Below are positions 46,595 to 56,371 of a stretch of DNA of 64,000 nucleotides, one piece after another. The DNA lies in NCBI RefSeq assembly GCF_000949635.1, contig NZ_BAFN01000001.1:1-64000 (forward strand), read 5' to 3'. Origin of the DNA: Candidatus Brocadia sinica JPN1 (GTDB taxonomy: Bacteria > Planctomycetota > Brocadiia > Brocadiales > Brocadiaceae). A model generated the notes under the pieces. It searched no databases. It was not told where the DNA came from and saw only the letters and a list, made by a program, of their open reading frames with translations. The position numbers and the translations under genes are program-made. Every line of letters begins with the position of its first letter. The stretch's first letter is position 1.

Positions 46595-47491
46595 TTAATT
46601 AGCAATATACCTGGAAAGACCTTCTTTTAATGGTGCCACCTGTAACGGAAAAATATCCTTTTGCAACAATTTATCAACTATTATTTTATCATGGGGATAC
46701 GTTTTTAGCTTATCTTCGAGTTGAATCCCTTTTTTGGAAAACAGCGAAAATACTTTTATTATAATATCTATAACCGATAGAGGGATGTAGCATTTATATT
46801 TTTTAACGCCAATAATCTCAGAAATTACATCAACAAGCCCGGTATAAGAAACGATTTCCTTCCCCACCAAAAACAGCGTCCTGTCTTTGAACTGGCACAA
46901 ATTGTTTAGTGTCTCACAGATTGCTTTTATTACATCATCAATATAAACAGGTTGAAGTTTATATTTTCCATTTCCCAGGAGATAAATTATTTTTCTGTTT
47001 TTAACAGCATGTACGAGCCTTGCAATAGTTCCGTCATCCCCGTTGCCGTAAATAACAGATGGCCGTAAGATAGTAAAATTCAATCCGGATTTCCGAACAA
47101 TGTCTTCGGCTTTTTCCTTAGACTTTGAATAGCGGTTTTTTACAGGCAACACGGTATTAAGTGTGCTAAAAAACACAAATTGTTCGACACCGTATTGTCT
47201 ACTTGACTCAACTAAATTTCGGGTTCCCTCTACATTAACCTGGCAAACAACTTCCGGATCAGGGCTTTGTATGACCGCTGCCAGATGCACAACCTGCCGC
47301 GCCCCTTTTACAGCGCTATCTATCACCTTCTTGTCCCTTATGTCCCCTTGAATGACCTCAATGTGTTTATCGCAAATATTTATTTTTGCAGGTTCATTTC
47401 TGACCAAACAACGAACCCTTTTCTGCTGTCCCGCCAGGGCATTAACAAGATGATAACCTACAAACCCGGCGGCGCCTGTTACTAAAATCAT
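46595..47491 (-). CDS. NAD(P)-dependent nucleotide-sugar epimerase/reductase (SDR, copy 2)
   Basis: 298 residues. It differs from 24780-25676 at three positions (A/T, H/R before YSKSK, and T/A near the C-terminus). TGAAGFVGYHLVNAL and RYSKSKEKAE are intact. It overlaps the radical SAM gene by 4 bases. The same unknown nucleotide-sugar or lipid-linked sugar substrate is inferred. Confidence 0.82.
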   Translation of the reverse strand: MILVTGAAGFVGYHLVNALAGQQKRVRCLVRNEPAKINICDKHIEVIQGDIRDKKVIDSAVKGARQVVHLAAVIQSPDPEVVCQVNVEGTRNLVESSRQYGVEQFVFFSTLNTVLPVKNRYSKSKEKAEDIVRKSGLNFTILRPSVIYGNGDDGTIARLVHAVKNRKIIYLLGNGKYKLQPVYIDDVIKAICETLNNLCQFKDRTLFLVGKEIVSYTGLVDVISEIIGVKKYKCYIPLSVIDIIIKVFSLFSKKGIQLEDKLKTYPHDKIIVDKLLQKDIFPLQVAPLKEGLSRYIAN

Positions 47492-48825
47492 GACGCCAAT
47501 ACCTTAGTCTTAATAAATTTCGATATCCACTTAAGTCTAAAATAATAGGAATTATATGCCTTCCCTTTCAGTTTGATTAGCCGCTCTTTGGAAAGATTTT
47601 TGTGCTTATACACCGGCGTATGGATATCATAATTTTCAAAGTCATAGTCCAGAATGAGATTCGCCTTATCCATGTCCTGGAAGAACTGTGTTCCGGGATA
47701 TGGGGTGCTGATAGTAAATTGTGCGCCAATGGTATTGAGTTTTTTGGCGTATTCAATCGTCTCTAAAATTGATTGTTCCGTATCGTCGGGCAAGCCTAAA
47801 ATATAAAATGCGGTCACTGCGATTTTCTTTTTGTCACAGTAATTCAAAATTCGTTCCTGATGTTCGGTATTAATTGGTTTTCTTCCCGTATTGCTCAGGA
47901 TTGTTTTGTTGGCAGACTCGATGCCAACCTTTATTGCGCGCAATCCTGAATCATAAAGCAGATCAATCAGCGCTTCATCCAGACAATTCAGGTGAGTTTC
48001 ACAAACATAATGGACATCTATCTTTCTTTTCATTATTTCTCTTGCAATAAGAGAGACCCTTTCCTTGTTAATGGTAAATATGGGATCTCTGAAGAGAAGG
48101 AGACACGCGTTTAATTTCCTTACGAGGAACTCAATCTCATCTACCACATTGTTTGGACTTCTATCACGCCATTTTTTCCCAGCCGTGATAGGATACGGGC
48201 AATAACTTGCACAAGAGAACGTGCAACCGCGGCTTGACACAATAGGAAAAAACCGTTTACCTCCGGAAAACATGAAATAGGGCTTATATTTGAAACTATC
48301 CAGGGGGAAAATCTCCCAATCCGGAAACGGCAATGTATCAAGGTTTTCTACGATACCGGCTTCAACAATACCGTTTGGAAGCGGAGAGCGTAAATCAAAT
48401 TTCATGAAAAATGACTCAGGTTCTCCTTTTATTACAAAATCAACATGTGGCAAATAAATCTCCGGCTTTACTGTCGCGAAAGGGCCTACGATACAAATTT
48501 TGGCGGATATCTGTTCCTTAATTCTCCTCACGTACTCGATTTCATTTCTAAAATCCACTATAGAACTATAGATAATAACCAAATCAGTTTCCTCCGGCGG
48601 CGCTGCATCACTGACCACGGAAACCACATGGCCTCGTTCTTTCAGTATTCCCGCAAGATAGCCCATGGCAAGGACCGGATAATTAATCCCTTCTTTCTTC
48701 AAAAATGTCAAAATTCTCGCCATGAACGAATCGCCAAAATGACTGACCGTTCCCATGCCGCCTGAAACATCTTTATTGACAAAACCTTTTTTCCGGGACT
48801 TTGTTTGTAAAAGCGCTATTTTCAT
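47488..48825 (-). CDS. B12-binding radical SAM enzyme (copy 2)
   Basis: 445 residues, with few substitutions from 25673-27010. The Cys-x3-Cys-x3-Cys cluster motif (GCTFSCASYC) is conserved in both copies, so the unusual spacing is not a sequencing error. It is translationally coupled to the GT4 gene before it and the SDR gene after it by ATGA overlaps. Confidence 0.85.
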   Translation of the reverse strand: MKIALLQTKSRKKGFVNKDVSGGMGTVSHFGDSFMARILTFLKKEGINYPVLAMGYLAGILKERGHVVSVVSDAAPPEETDLVIIYSSIVDFRNEIEYVRRIKEQISAKICIVGPFATVKPEIYLPHVDFVIKGEPESFFMKFDLRSPLPNGIVEAGIVENLDTLPFPDWEIFPLDSFKYKPYFMFSGGKRFFPIVSSRGCTFSCASYCPYPITAGKKWRDRSPNNVVDEIEFLVRKLNACLLLFRDPIFTINKERVSLIAREIMKRKIDVHYVCETHLNCLDEALIDLLYDSGLRAIKVGIESANKTILSNTGRKPINTEHQERILNYCDKKKIAVTAFYILGLPDDTEQSILETIEYAKKLNTIGAQFTISTPYPGTQFFQDMDKANLILDYDFENYDIHTPVYKHKNLSKERLIKLKGKAYNSYYFRLKWISKFIKTKVLAS

Positions 48826-49991
48826 CTTGTTTGCCTCTTCTCGATAACAGATTCCAAAACCCTTTGAAACTTGTCAGCTTGTTTTTCCCACGAAATGCTT
48901 TCGATAAATTTTATTCCACTTTCAGACATTTTTTGTAGTTGCGCCGGCGAAGCTTTGAGCCTGGCCACACTATCTGCAATTTTTTCTGGGTCATTCACTG
49001 GCACCAGTTCAATGGCGCCTGATATTTTAGCAAGATAGGGCACATCACCGACGGGCGTAGCTATCACCGGTGTTCCAAATGACATCGCCTCTAAGTACGT
49101 AATTGGAAATACCTCGTGATAAGACGTCCGTATCATCAAATCCGCCCGTTTTATTAATTGGTTCTTGATGTCACCCAGAACCGGACCAATCACGGAAATA
49201 TACTCTTCTATACCAGAGCGGCTTGATTCTTCTTTAATTTCCTTTTCCAGTTCACCACTTCCCGCGAAAATCAGATTAACCTTAATACCCCTCATTTTCA
49301 AAATTTTTATCGCCTCTACCAAATCAAAAATTCCTTTTTCTTTAATAAACCTCCCAAGATAGAGCAATACAAAGGACTCATCCCCAATACCGTATTTTTT
49401 TAAAATATCGGTATCGGGTTTTACTTCCTGAAAATCCATTCCTGGATGAATCAGAAAGAGTTTATCCTGAGACAGCTTATGAACATCCAGCAAAAATTTT
49501 GTAAGCGAATCCCCCACCGAAATTACCGCGTCTGCATAATTCAGCGTTAATTTCTCGATAACAAAGTATACACGGGCAAAAAGATTATTACCGGCATGCT
49601 CTTTTGTAGAACCGAAAATGTGAACGCATACGACATAGGGTTTTTTCAAAAAGAACTTGCAAAAGGCTCCAATTAAAGCGCTTAAAGGGGTTTGTGCATT
49701 GATCACATCGGTCTGTTTTATGAGTTTTAGTGTCTTAAAGAAAGAGGAAACGGTTAGGCTTACTGGCTGTAAAACAGAATTTCCTAAAATTGCAGCATCA
49801 TACACTTTGATATCTTTAGAAAACGTTTTATCGTTCGTTTTACCGTTTTTCCCTTTGATCAATGATATGTCCAGCCGTTCGGCAAGCCTCTTCACAAGTT
49901 CATACGTATATACTTCCATTCCTCCGGAGATTATTTTTTTGTTATAGAATGGCGGAAAATCTTTACACCCAAGAATAAGCAGGCGGATCAT
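48822..49991 (-). CDS. Glycosyltransferase, GT4 family (copy 2)
   Basis: 389 residues. Same enzyme as 27007-28176 with about a dozen substitutions, mostly conservative and clustered in the linker region (MRGIKVNLIFAGSGELEKEIKEE). The E-x7-E site (HEVFPITYLEA) and glycine-rich acceptor loop are unchanged. The ATG is the same, and the stop overlaps the radical SAM start. Confidence 0.88.
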   Translation of the reverse strand: MIRLLILGCKDFPPFYNKKIISGGMEVYTYELVKRLAERLDISLIKGKNGKTNDKTFSKDIKVYDAAILGNSVLQPVSLTVSSFFKTLKLIKQTDVINAQTPLSALIGAFCKFFLKKPYVVCVHIFGSTKEHAGNNLFARVYFVIEKLTLNYADAVISVGDSLTKFLLDVHKLSQDKLFLIHPGMDFQEVKPDTDILKKYGIGDESFVLLYLGRFIKEKGIFDLVEAIKILKMRGIKVNLIFAGSGELEKEIKEESSRSGIEEYISVIGPVLGDIKNQLIKRADLMIRTSYHEVFPITYLEAMSFGTPVIATPVGDVPYLAKISGAIELVPVNDPEKIADSVARLKASPAQLQKMSESGIKFIESISWEKQADKFQRVLESVIEKRQTR

Positions 49992-50060
49992 TGGGCCCCT
50001 TTCTTGTGATTATACCAAACGTGTTTATTTATTGTGATTTATTAAGAATATGAAAACAAG

Positions 50061-50240
50061 AACCCCGAAGAGGTAAAATGGTTATAGATGAAAAAACCGA
50101 AAATAACACCCAATCCCAAGGGGATGACATAATAGACACGCCGGGCATTTCACGGAAAAACGATCATATCACCCCTTCGGGGTTTTTCGGCTGGTTTTTA
50201 TGCTATCGTCTATAATCATTTCATCCCTACAGGATTTATA
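50061..50240. repeat. Palindromic MITE-like element in spacer (copy 2)
   Basis: Counterpart of 28241-28427 with a few base changes (CGAAGAGGT for CGAAGGGGT, CTACAGG for CTACGGG) that slightly weaken the outer pairing. The spacer 49992-50401 holds no gene. Confidence 0.6.
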
Positions 50241-50401
50241 GCGCTTTTATTGAATAGTATTAAATCTATAGTAAGGAATTTCAAAATAAAATCACAATCT
50301 ATAAACCTTCTTAGTATATATGCCCCGGCTTTTTATTCACGATAGTAGCGCTGAAACGAACGTCGTTCCCATACTTGTAACATTATGCTGCTTCCACAGT
50401 C

Positions 50402-51667
50402 TTACAAAGCAATTTGCCCGTATATCTCCATCAGCTTCCGGTAATGTTTTTCCTGGTTGAGTTCATCTTCAACAAATTGTTGGGCTTTTTTTCCCATCTC
50501 CGCAAATGGAGAGCTATCCGCTAAAAGTGTTTCTATTTTTTCACTGAGATCCTCCGCATTTCCCGGCTGGAAGGTCAAACCCGTCTCATTATCCCTGATG
50601 AGTTCCGGAATACCGCCTATCCTTGCGCCAATTACCGGTATGCCCATCGCAAAAGCCTCTATAACGGACATGGGATTATTTTCATACCATTCCGATGGGA
50701 GGACTGCCGCCATGCTGTTTCTTATTTCCCGATACAAGTCTTCTCCCTTCATATACCCAAAGAACCTTACATTATCAATACCATCGGACTTGACCTTTTC
50801 CCGGAGTTCTTCTCTCATAGGCCCGTCTCCGATGATCTTGACCGTAGCGCAGTTGTTGTGCTTATTTCCCTGGTACAATATTTTAGCCGCTTCAATCAAC
50901 GTCAGCAGCCCCTTTTCCGGAGAAAGTCTGCCAAAATAAACAAGAGAGTTCTCCTTCTTGTCTCTCTGGCGCTTTACATCTCCGGAAAGCCCTCTGAACT
51001 TCTCGCTATCAATATAATTTGGCAGACAGACAATTTCTTTTTTAAACCCCATCTCCGAGAGTTTATCTTTGAGAAAACGGCTTGGGGAAATGAAAATATC
51101 CACATTATCATAAATATCAAGCGCTTTATGATGAAGGTACATCTCTGAAGTGCTTAAAAGAGTTTTAGCAAGCGACTCTTTAACGCACCTTTTTTTTATC
51201 GCCATAAAGTATTTTCCGCCATAACAGGCTTCACAGGGTTTCTCAAAGGCCTGAAGATGGTAAGAGGCGCACACCATCTTATAGTCATGAAGCGTCATTA
51301 CCACAGGTATCTTTCTCTTTTTAAGCACGTGAAGAATTGATGGAGAAATATGGTGGTAAATATTATGAAGATGGGCAATATCCACGGGATATTTATCCAA
51401 TAACTGAGAGAGAAGTTTCTTTGCCTCAAAAAAATAGAGTATTCTGCCGCCAGTCTTAAGTTTAGACATCATCCCGCTGTTATTAGTATGTAACTCTACA
51501 TAAGGCAAAAAATAACAACTCGTCTCGCAAGGGATGTTTTGAGGGTGATGCATTGAAAAAAAAACGGAACGGTGGCCTTTTGATTCTAAAAGACGGGCTG
51601 TATTTAAATAGACCGCCTCTGCCCCGCCCCGAAAATAATGAAACTTATTTATATGAAGAATATTCAT
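50402..51667 (-). CDS. Glycosyltransferase, GT4 family (copy 2, intact)
   Basis: 421 residues. The N-terminus MNILHINKFHYFRGGAEAVY has the acceptor glycine loop. The donor half has VYFGRLSPEKGLLTLIEA, YENNPMSVIEAFAMGIPVIG and GGIPELIRDNETGL, the canonical GT4 pattern. A CEACYGG cysteine pair (about residue 120) is of a kind seen in several GT4 enzymes of this type. ATG 51667 is preceded by GGAGAG, and that ribosome binding site lies inside the end of the Asp-box gene (overlap 23 bases). The counterpart in copy 1 is frameshifted, so this may be the only working version. Confidence 0.9.
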   Translation of the reverse strand: MNILHINKFHYFRGGAEAVYLNTARLLESKGHRSVFFSMHHPQNIPCETSCYFLPYVELHTNNSGMMSKLKTGGRILYFFEAKKLLSQLLDKYPVDIAHLHNIYHHISPSILHVLKKRKIPVVMTLHDYKMVCASYHLQAFEKPCEACYGGKYFMAIKKRCVKESLAKTLLSTSEMYLHHKALDIYDNVDIFISPSRFLKDKLSEMGFKKEIVCLPNYIDSEKFRGLSGDVKRQRDKKENSLVYFGRLSPEKGLLTLIEAAKILYQGNKHNNCATVKIIGDGPMREELREKVKSDGIDNVRFFGYMKGEDLYREIRNSMAAVLPSEWYENNPMSVIEAFAMGIPVIGARIGGIPELIRDNETGLTFQPGNAEDLSEKIETLLADSSPFAEMGKKAQQFVEDELNQEKHYRKLMEIYGQIAL

Positions 51668-53876
51668 ATGGCTCTCCAACGATAACCCCATTTCCTTGTG
51701 TAGTTAAATATATCTTCCCTTGGCCATGCGGATCTATTGCCAAACAGATAATCTTTAAAGAAATCGTTAACAAATCATCGTTATGGATAGGAACCCAATT
51801 TCTGCCACCATCGGCGCTTTTATATATACCCGGCGTAAATCCCCCGATATCTTCATCTCCTACACCGGGAACGGAAGCAAGATAGAGAGCGCCATCATGC
51901 GGATCAATACCCATTGCACCACCATGAACAATACAGGACGGTGTAACCTTCTTCCATTTTTTTCCTCCGTCAGCAGTCTTGTAAACCCCGTGTTTTCTTA
52001 ATCCGACATAGACAATATCCGGATTATCAGGATCAAGCGCCATACCGCCAACAAATTGATCCATCCCCTTTATGCCATCCTGTGGCAAATCTTCGCTGAT
52101 AATTTCCCAATCTTTGCCACCGTTTACAGTCTTGTATACTCCATTGCCTTTATCTAAAATATAAATTACCCTGGATGATTTGGGATGAATCAGGATTAAG
52201 TTTCCTTTTCTTTGGAAAATAGTATCTGTCTTCCCTGTGGTAACTTTCTCCCACTCTTTTCCACCATTGATTGTTTTATAAAGCCCCTTTTCTGTCAGAG
52301 CGGCGAATACCGTATCGTAATTTGCAGGATCAATAGCCAAAGCTGTTACCCCGGCAACCGGGAGACCTTTATTTGCCTCATGCCAATCTTTCCCGCCGTT
52401 TGTACTTTTAAAAATTGTGCCGCTGTTTATTTCCGTTGCATCTCCCCCCAGATAAACGGTTGAAGTTTCATGACGTGGATCAATGGCGAAACATAAACCG
52501 TTTTTCATTCTGTATTTTTCCCATATATTTTTATCCTCTTTTTCATCCCAATTGCCAATGCCTTTTAAAGAACGCTCAAAGGTCTTTCCCCTTTCCCCGC
52601 TCTGGAGGAATACCCAATCACTGGCTCCTACAAAGAAAATATCCGGTCTTTTCGGATCGAAGGCTATCTGGTGCAGACAGGTAGCTTCCAGACCTTTTAC
52701 CTTTGCGCGCCAGGTTACACCTCCATCATCGCTTCTCCATATACCGGATCTCCCTGCGGAATAAATTCGTTTGCTGTTAGTTGGATCGACCAACAAGCAA
52801 TTTGCAAAATATCCGGCGCCCCCCGGCCAATTTGTTTCCTTAATCCACCAACCTTCAGGGTAAATATTTTCTCTCTTACCGGTAAGTTTAACCCAATAAT
52901 CCCCCCCATTCACGCTTTTATAGATTTGTCCTCTTCGCTCACCGGATCCTGCATATATTATTTCCGGATTTTGAGGATCAATAGTTAATGAAACATATTT
53001 TATATTGCTCAAATTGAGCTTTGCTGGCATCAATTCTTCCAATCCTTTATTTTTCGCTACCCATACATTACCCCCGTCTATTGTCTTAAATATTCCTTGT
53101 CCTCCGCAAGCTGCATATATTATGTTGGGATTTGTAGGATCCATGACTAATTGATGCGCATCACCGATCATATCTCCTATCTTTATCCAACCATCCCCCC
53201 CATCGCTGCTTTTGAAGATGCCTCCCTGAAAATCTTTTCCTCTTTCCTTTCCTATGACCGAAGATGCATAAACTATTTGTGGATTAGCCGGGTTTATCAG
53301 GAGTGACGATACGCATTTCCCATCGAGACCCTTTCTTAACCAGGTAATCCCCCCATCTGTAGTTTTGAAAATGCCGTCTTTGTAACTACCTGCATAAATA
53401 ATTTTAGAATCTCCAGGATCGACAACAATTAATCCCCTCCCTTTGGGCCTGCTCACTCCTATTCTATCGAATTTTACCTTTCGGGTCAAAAGTTGCCAGG
53501 ATTTTCCATGATCTGAACTTTTGAATATCCCCCCCTTCTGAGAATTGCCAATTCCGAGATACATGATTCTCTGTTTCTGGTCAATTGTCAGCGCCGCTGC
53601 CAGCCTATCCGTGGGCCACTGTAATCCTTTATTAACCGGCATCCATGAGTCTCCATAATCCGTGCTCTTGTAAATACCCCCAACATCAATGCCTGCATAC
53701 ACAATGTTTGGTTCCTTCTGGTTAATAATTACAAAATTTGTAAATCCTCCCCCATTGATATTAATTGGGGACCAACGATAATTAACGTGCGTCGATGGGC
53801 TGGTTTCATCAGCCTTGAGGATGCAAACGCTTAAAATAGTTAATGAACAAATGAAAAGAAAAATTGTTTTTTTCAT
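51645..53876 (-). CDS. Secreted Asp-box beta-propeller protein (copy 2)
   Basis: 743 residues with signal peptide and twelve SxDxGxxW-type Asp boxes, as in 29830-32061. Differences are scattered and more frequent near the C-terminus (CIVHGGAMG for YIFHGGAMG, GVGDEDIGGFTPGIY for GAGDEDIKGFTSGMY). The strict retention of every Asp box in both copies suggests selection on the fold. It probably acts in the periplasm or at the surface on the glycan whose genes surround it; no activity is proven. Confidence 0.82.
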   Translation of the reverse strand: MKKTIFLFICSLTILSVCILKADETSPSTHVNYRWSPININGGGFTNFVIINQKEPNIVYAGIDVGGIYKSTDYGDSWMPVNKGLQWPTDRLAAALTIDQKQRIMYLGIGNSQKGGIFKSSDHGKSWQLLTRKVKFDRIGVSRPKGRGLIVVDPGDSKIIYAGSYKDGIFKTTDGGITWLRKGLDGKCVSSLLINPANPQIVYASSVIGKERGKDFQGGIFKSSDGGDGWIKIGDMIGDAHQLVMDPTNPNIIYAACGGQGIFKTIDGGNVWVAKNKGLEELMPAKLNLSNIKYVSLTIDPQNPEIIYAGSGERRGQIYKSVNGGDYWVKLTGKRENIYPEGWWIKETNWPGGAGYFANCLLVDPTNSKRIYSAGRSGIWRSDDGGVTWRAKVKGLEATCLHQIAFDPKRPDIFFVGASDWVFLQSGERGKTFERSLKGIGNWDEKEDKNIWEKYRMKNGLCFAIDPRHETSTVYLGGDATEINSGTIFKSTNGGKDWHEANKGLPVAGVTALAIDPANYDTVFAALTEKGLYKTINGGKEWEKVTTGKTDTIFQRKGNLILIHPKSSRVIYILDKGNGVYKTVNGGKDWEIISEDLPQDGIKGMDQFVGGMALDPDNPDIVYVGLRKHGVYKTADGGKKWKKVTPSCIVHGGAMGIDPHDGALYLASVPGVGDEDIGGFTPGIYKSADGGRNWVPIHNDDLLTISLKIICLAIDPHGQGKIYLTTQGNGVIVGEPYEYSSYK

Positions 53877-53909
53877 GGCAATTTTTCTATAAACATAAAA
53901 ATCTGATTC

Positions 53910-54794
53910 TTATGTTAGCCATTGCGTTAAATCCTTATGTATCAAATCCTGTAATTTCAATATATCTTCTCTATAGATCTCTTTCAGAAGTTTTCTGTTA
54001 GAACCTTCTAATTGGGACTTGTGAGCAAAGCTTTCCAAAATCTTATTTCTTATGCTTGTCCTGGCTCCTGCGGGTAGGAATTTTTTGATTAGCTCTTTCA
54101 ACAAGTTCTGCTTGTATATGAGCTTTCCCAAAAGTTTATCCTTGTCACCCACCGACACATTATGTTTCAGGCCAGTTTCGATATTGAAAGAGCTATCCAC
54201 ACCAAGGAACTCCAGTAAATCATGAACAAGCTGTTTAGAATTCACCTCTAAATTTTCAAAAAGATATACTCTCACCTGGTCAAAAGTATCTTTATAAGAC
54301 TTTATCTGATTATAGTAAAAACCATAATCAATATAGTTATAATATTTTGATAATTGCCTTGATTTCCATTTTTCGATTACCTCTTCAAAAGGAAAATTAA
54401 GCAAACCACCCGCTCTGTCATTCAAATAATGAGAAAAGGCCCTCTCTGCAGGATCACGAATAATTATGATAATTTTTAATTCTTTCCAATGGGGATGATA
54501 TTTTTTTATATTTTTTATGGTTTCCTCATAGAGATATAAATAGACCGTTGAAGCTTCTCCTGCTATCCGTGAATCTCCTGCATCTTTAAATAAATCCAGA
54601 TATTTATGAAAATCACTTACTATATTTATCCGGTTAAAAATATCTTCGTCCTTTTCCTTTGCCTCCGCAAAGGAGAAAAAACACGGCTCTTTATTCTTTG
54701 ACATAAATATCTGAGGATGCTGTTGTAAGTAGGAATAAAGGGAAGTCGTACCGCTCTTTGCTGCGCCAACTACCAGAAAGTCTGGCAAGTTCAT
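53910..54794 (-). CDS. Sulfotransferase (copy 2)
   Basis: 294 residues. PAPS loop VGAAKSGTTSLYSYL and 3'-phosphate motif IIRDPAERAFSHYL are intact. ATG 54794 (MNLPDF) is used, with AGGGA five bases upstream. Only about three residues differ from 32095-32979 over the shared length, but the sequence upstream of the start differs completely from copy 1 for about 60 bp. Confidence 0.9.
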   Translation of the reverse strand: MNLPDFLVVGAAKSGTTSLYSYLQQHPQIFMSKNKEPCFFSFAEAKEKDEDIFNRINIVSDFHKYLDLFKDAGDSRIAGEASTVYLYLYEETIKNIKKYHPHWKELKIIIIIRDPAERAFSHYLNDRAGGLLNFPFEEVIEKWKSRQLSKYYNYIDYGFYYNQIKSYKDTFDQVRVYLFENLEVNSKQLVHDLLEFLGVDSSFNIETGLKHNVSVGDKDKLLGKLIYKQNLLKELIKKFLPAGARTSIRNKILESFAHKSQLEGSNRKLLKEIYREDILKLQDLIHKDLTQWLT

Positions 54795-54910
54795 CTCTTT
54801 CCCTGCGGCTTTAACGTGCATTTGATAAAACCTTATCGTAGCATCCTGCAAGAGTATGTGCTTTTTGTAACCCCAAAAATGCTTCGTTGCAGATTGTATT
54901 GTTTGGCATT

Positions 54911-56341
54911 TTATTCATTAGCGTTTGCTTCGAATTTTGGATTTTGTGCATCAGCGTTAATCCTGTTTTTTTCTTCCAGGATATTAGCGGCAATTACAAG
55001 ACCGGCAAAAGCCGAAAAATAGTACTGAAAATTAATCTTCCATAGCATATGGGTGAAAAAGCATATAATTACATAAGCAAAAAGAACGGAGATAAAAACT
55101 ACGGAAAGACATTTAAAATAGAACTGCTTTGTATAACGGAACAATTTAAAAGATTCCCGAAACAACGTAAAGAGATACAACGAATAAACAGATAAGCCGC
55201 AGATCCCCGTAGTCATTAGTAAGGTTAAATAATTGTTGTGTTCAGGAATAGAATCCTTCAACCGTAAATTTGCTATCTTCGACTGAATATCAAAGCCATT
55301 ACCAAACAACTTTTTTATTATGGTACTGTAGTTAAGAAAATAATCAAAATTTGCCTGCCATATACCAATCCTGGCACTTAACAAATCGGGATCCAGACGA
55401 AAAAAACTTCCCGTTTTTAAAATTACATATATGTCGCTAAACCGATCCCGAACGGTAGGGTTAAAAACCGCCATGAAGATAATCAAACAAAGAACAGGCA
55501 CCGTAATCTTAAAATTCTTTCTAACCAGATTCCATACAAGAAGCAGAACAGCTATCCCTATCCATACATTTCTGGTATAGGTTTGATATATTATAAAAAG
55601 CATTATTGCTAAAATAATAAACCACAATACTTTCCCAGAATTTTTCACAGATTTTGAATAGAAAAAAAGGAAAATGGGAAAGACAGCTAATAAATAGTAA
55701 GAAAAGTTATTTGTATAGCCACCAAAGTCCTGCGTGCTATAACGAATATAACCACCTAATTCTGTATGGATTCCTTTGAGATAATTCCTTAAGAATAGAA
55801 CAAACGGTATCAACAAGGCTATGATAATACACCAACAAACTGCATTCATTCTTTTTTTATACGATTTATCCTCCATCTTGAGAACCACCAAAATAGTTAT
55901 ATTAAGGATCAAAAATCCCTGAAGCAACTTAAGCCAGTATCCGAAACCTGTTATGAAGTCCTGGGTAAAAAAAATCGGAATAATACTTAAACCCATGAAG
56001 ACACCATAGACCTTGTTTACACTTAAACGGAAGACATTATAACCGGAAAAAAGAAAATAGCATAAAGAAAGCGCTGCGACTGAAACTCCCATGTATTGCG
56101 TTATTCTAACATCTCCAGCAGCTTCAACATCATAAAAGACATCAACAATACTTCTGCTTGCCAAAAGAAAATAAAAGGCATACTCTATCTTAGTAAAAAA
56201 AATAAGCAAAAAGGTCATGGCGCCCAAGATGGCAAAGGCTTTGAAATCATACTGTAAAATCATGATTCCGAAAAAACAGGATATCAGCCCAACAAAAAAT
56301 GTATTGAGAGATTTTTCATTTATTGCGCTTTTTATTAGCAT
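54911..56341 (-). CDS. O-antigen polymerase/ligase-like membrane protein (copy 2)
   Basis: 476 residues, multi-span (about twelve segments). The N-terminal 150 residues and C-terminal 100 are nearly the same as in 32996-34423. The middle differs heavily (KMEDKSYKKRMNAVCW for RGGDKTYRKRIDTICW; GGYIRYSTQDFGGYTN for GGYIRYGTFGSYAN), as does part of the large periplasmic loop (LRLKDSIPEHNNY for LRTKDSVEEHNNY). These are the parts expected to contact the glycan, so the copies may polymerise or ligate different repeat units. AAGG lies nine bases before ATG 56341. Confidence 0.85.
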   Translation of the reverse strand: MLIKSAINEKSLNTFFVGLISCFFGIMILQYDFKAFAILGAMTFLLIFFTKIEYAFYFLLASRSIVDVFYDVEAAGDVRITQYMGVSVAALSLCYFLFSGYNVFRLSVNKVYGVFMGLSIIPIFFTQDFITGFGYWLKLLQGFLILNITILVVLKMEDKSYKKRMNAVCWCIIIALLIPFVLFLRNYLKGIHTELGGYIRYSTQDFGGYTNNFSYYLLAVFPIFLFFYSKSVKNSGKVLWFIILAIMLFIIYQTYTRNVWIGIAVLLLVWNLVRKNFKITVPVLCLIIFMAVFNPTVRDRFSDIYVILKTGSFFRLDPDLLSARIGIWQANFDYFLNYSTIIKKLFGNGFDIQSKIANLRLKDSIPEHNNYLTLLMTTGICGLSVYSLYLFTLFRESFKLFRYTKQFYFKCLSVVFISVLFAYVIICFFTHMLWKINFQYYFSAFAGLVIAANILEEKNRINADAQNPKFEANANE

Positions 56342-56371
56342 ATACATTACCTTGTTAAAAAACGTAAATGG

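Larger units (their letters stand above)
35490..56343. repeat. Tandem 21-kb duplication, copy 2
   Basis: Partner of 13173-34425, same order and strand. Differences include: the 519-residue gene is truncated, the LamG gene has two instead of three repeats, the 738-residue gene has a diverged head, a 143-bp element is inserted at 45031, the GT gene is intact, and the polymerase is diverged in its middle. The right flank is an IS1595-type transposase instead of a sulfotransferase. Confidence 0.9.

Noticed and set aside
13173..56343. Duplication as a pure assembly artefact of two strains joined at the vector
   Set aside because: Not fully excluded, but a sulfotransferase gene continues across the vector scar with complementary halves, and copy 2 has its own left-hand joint at 35490 within clean sequence.
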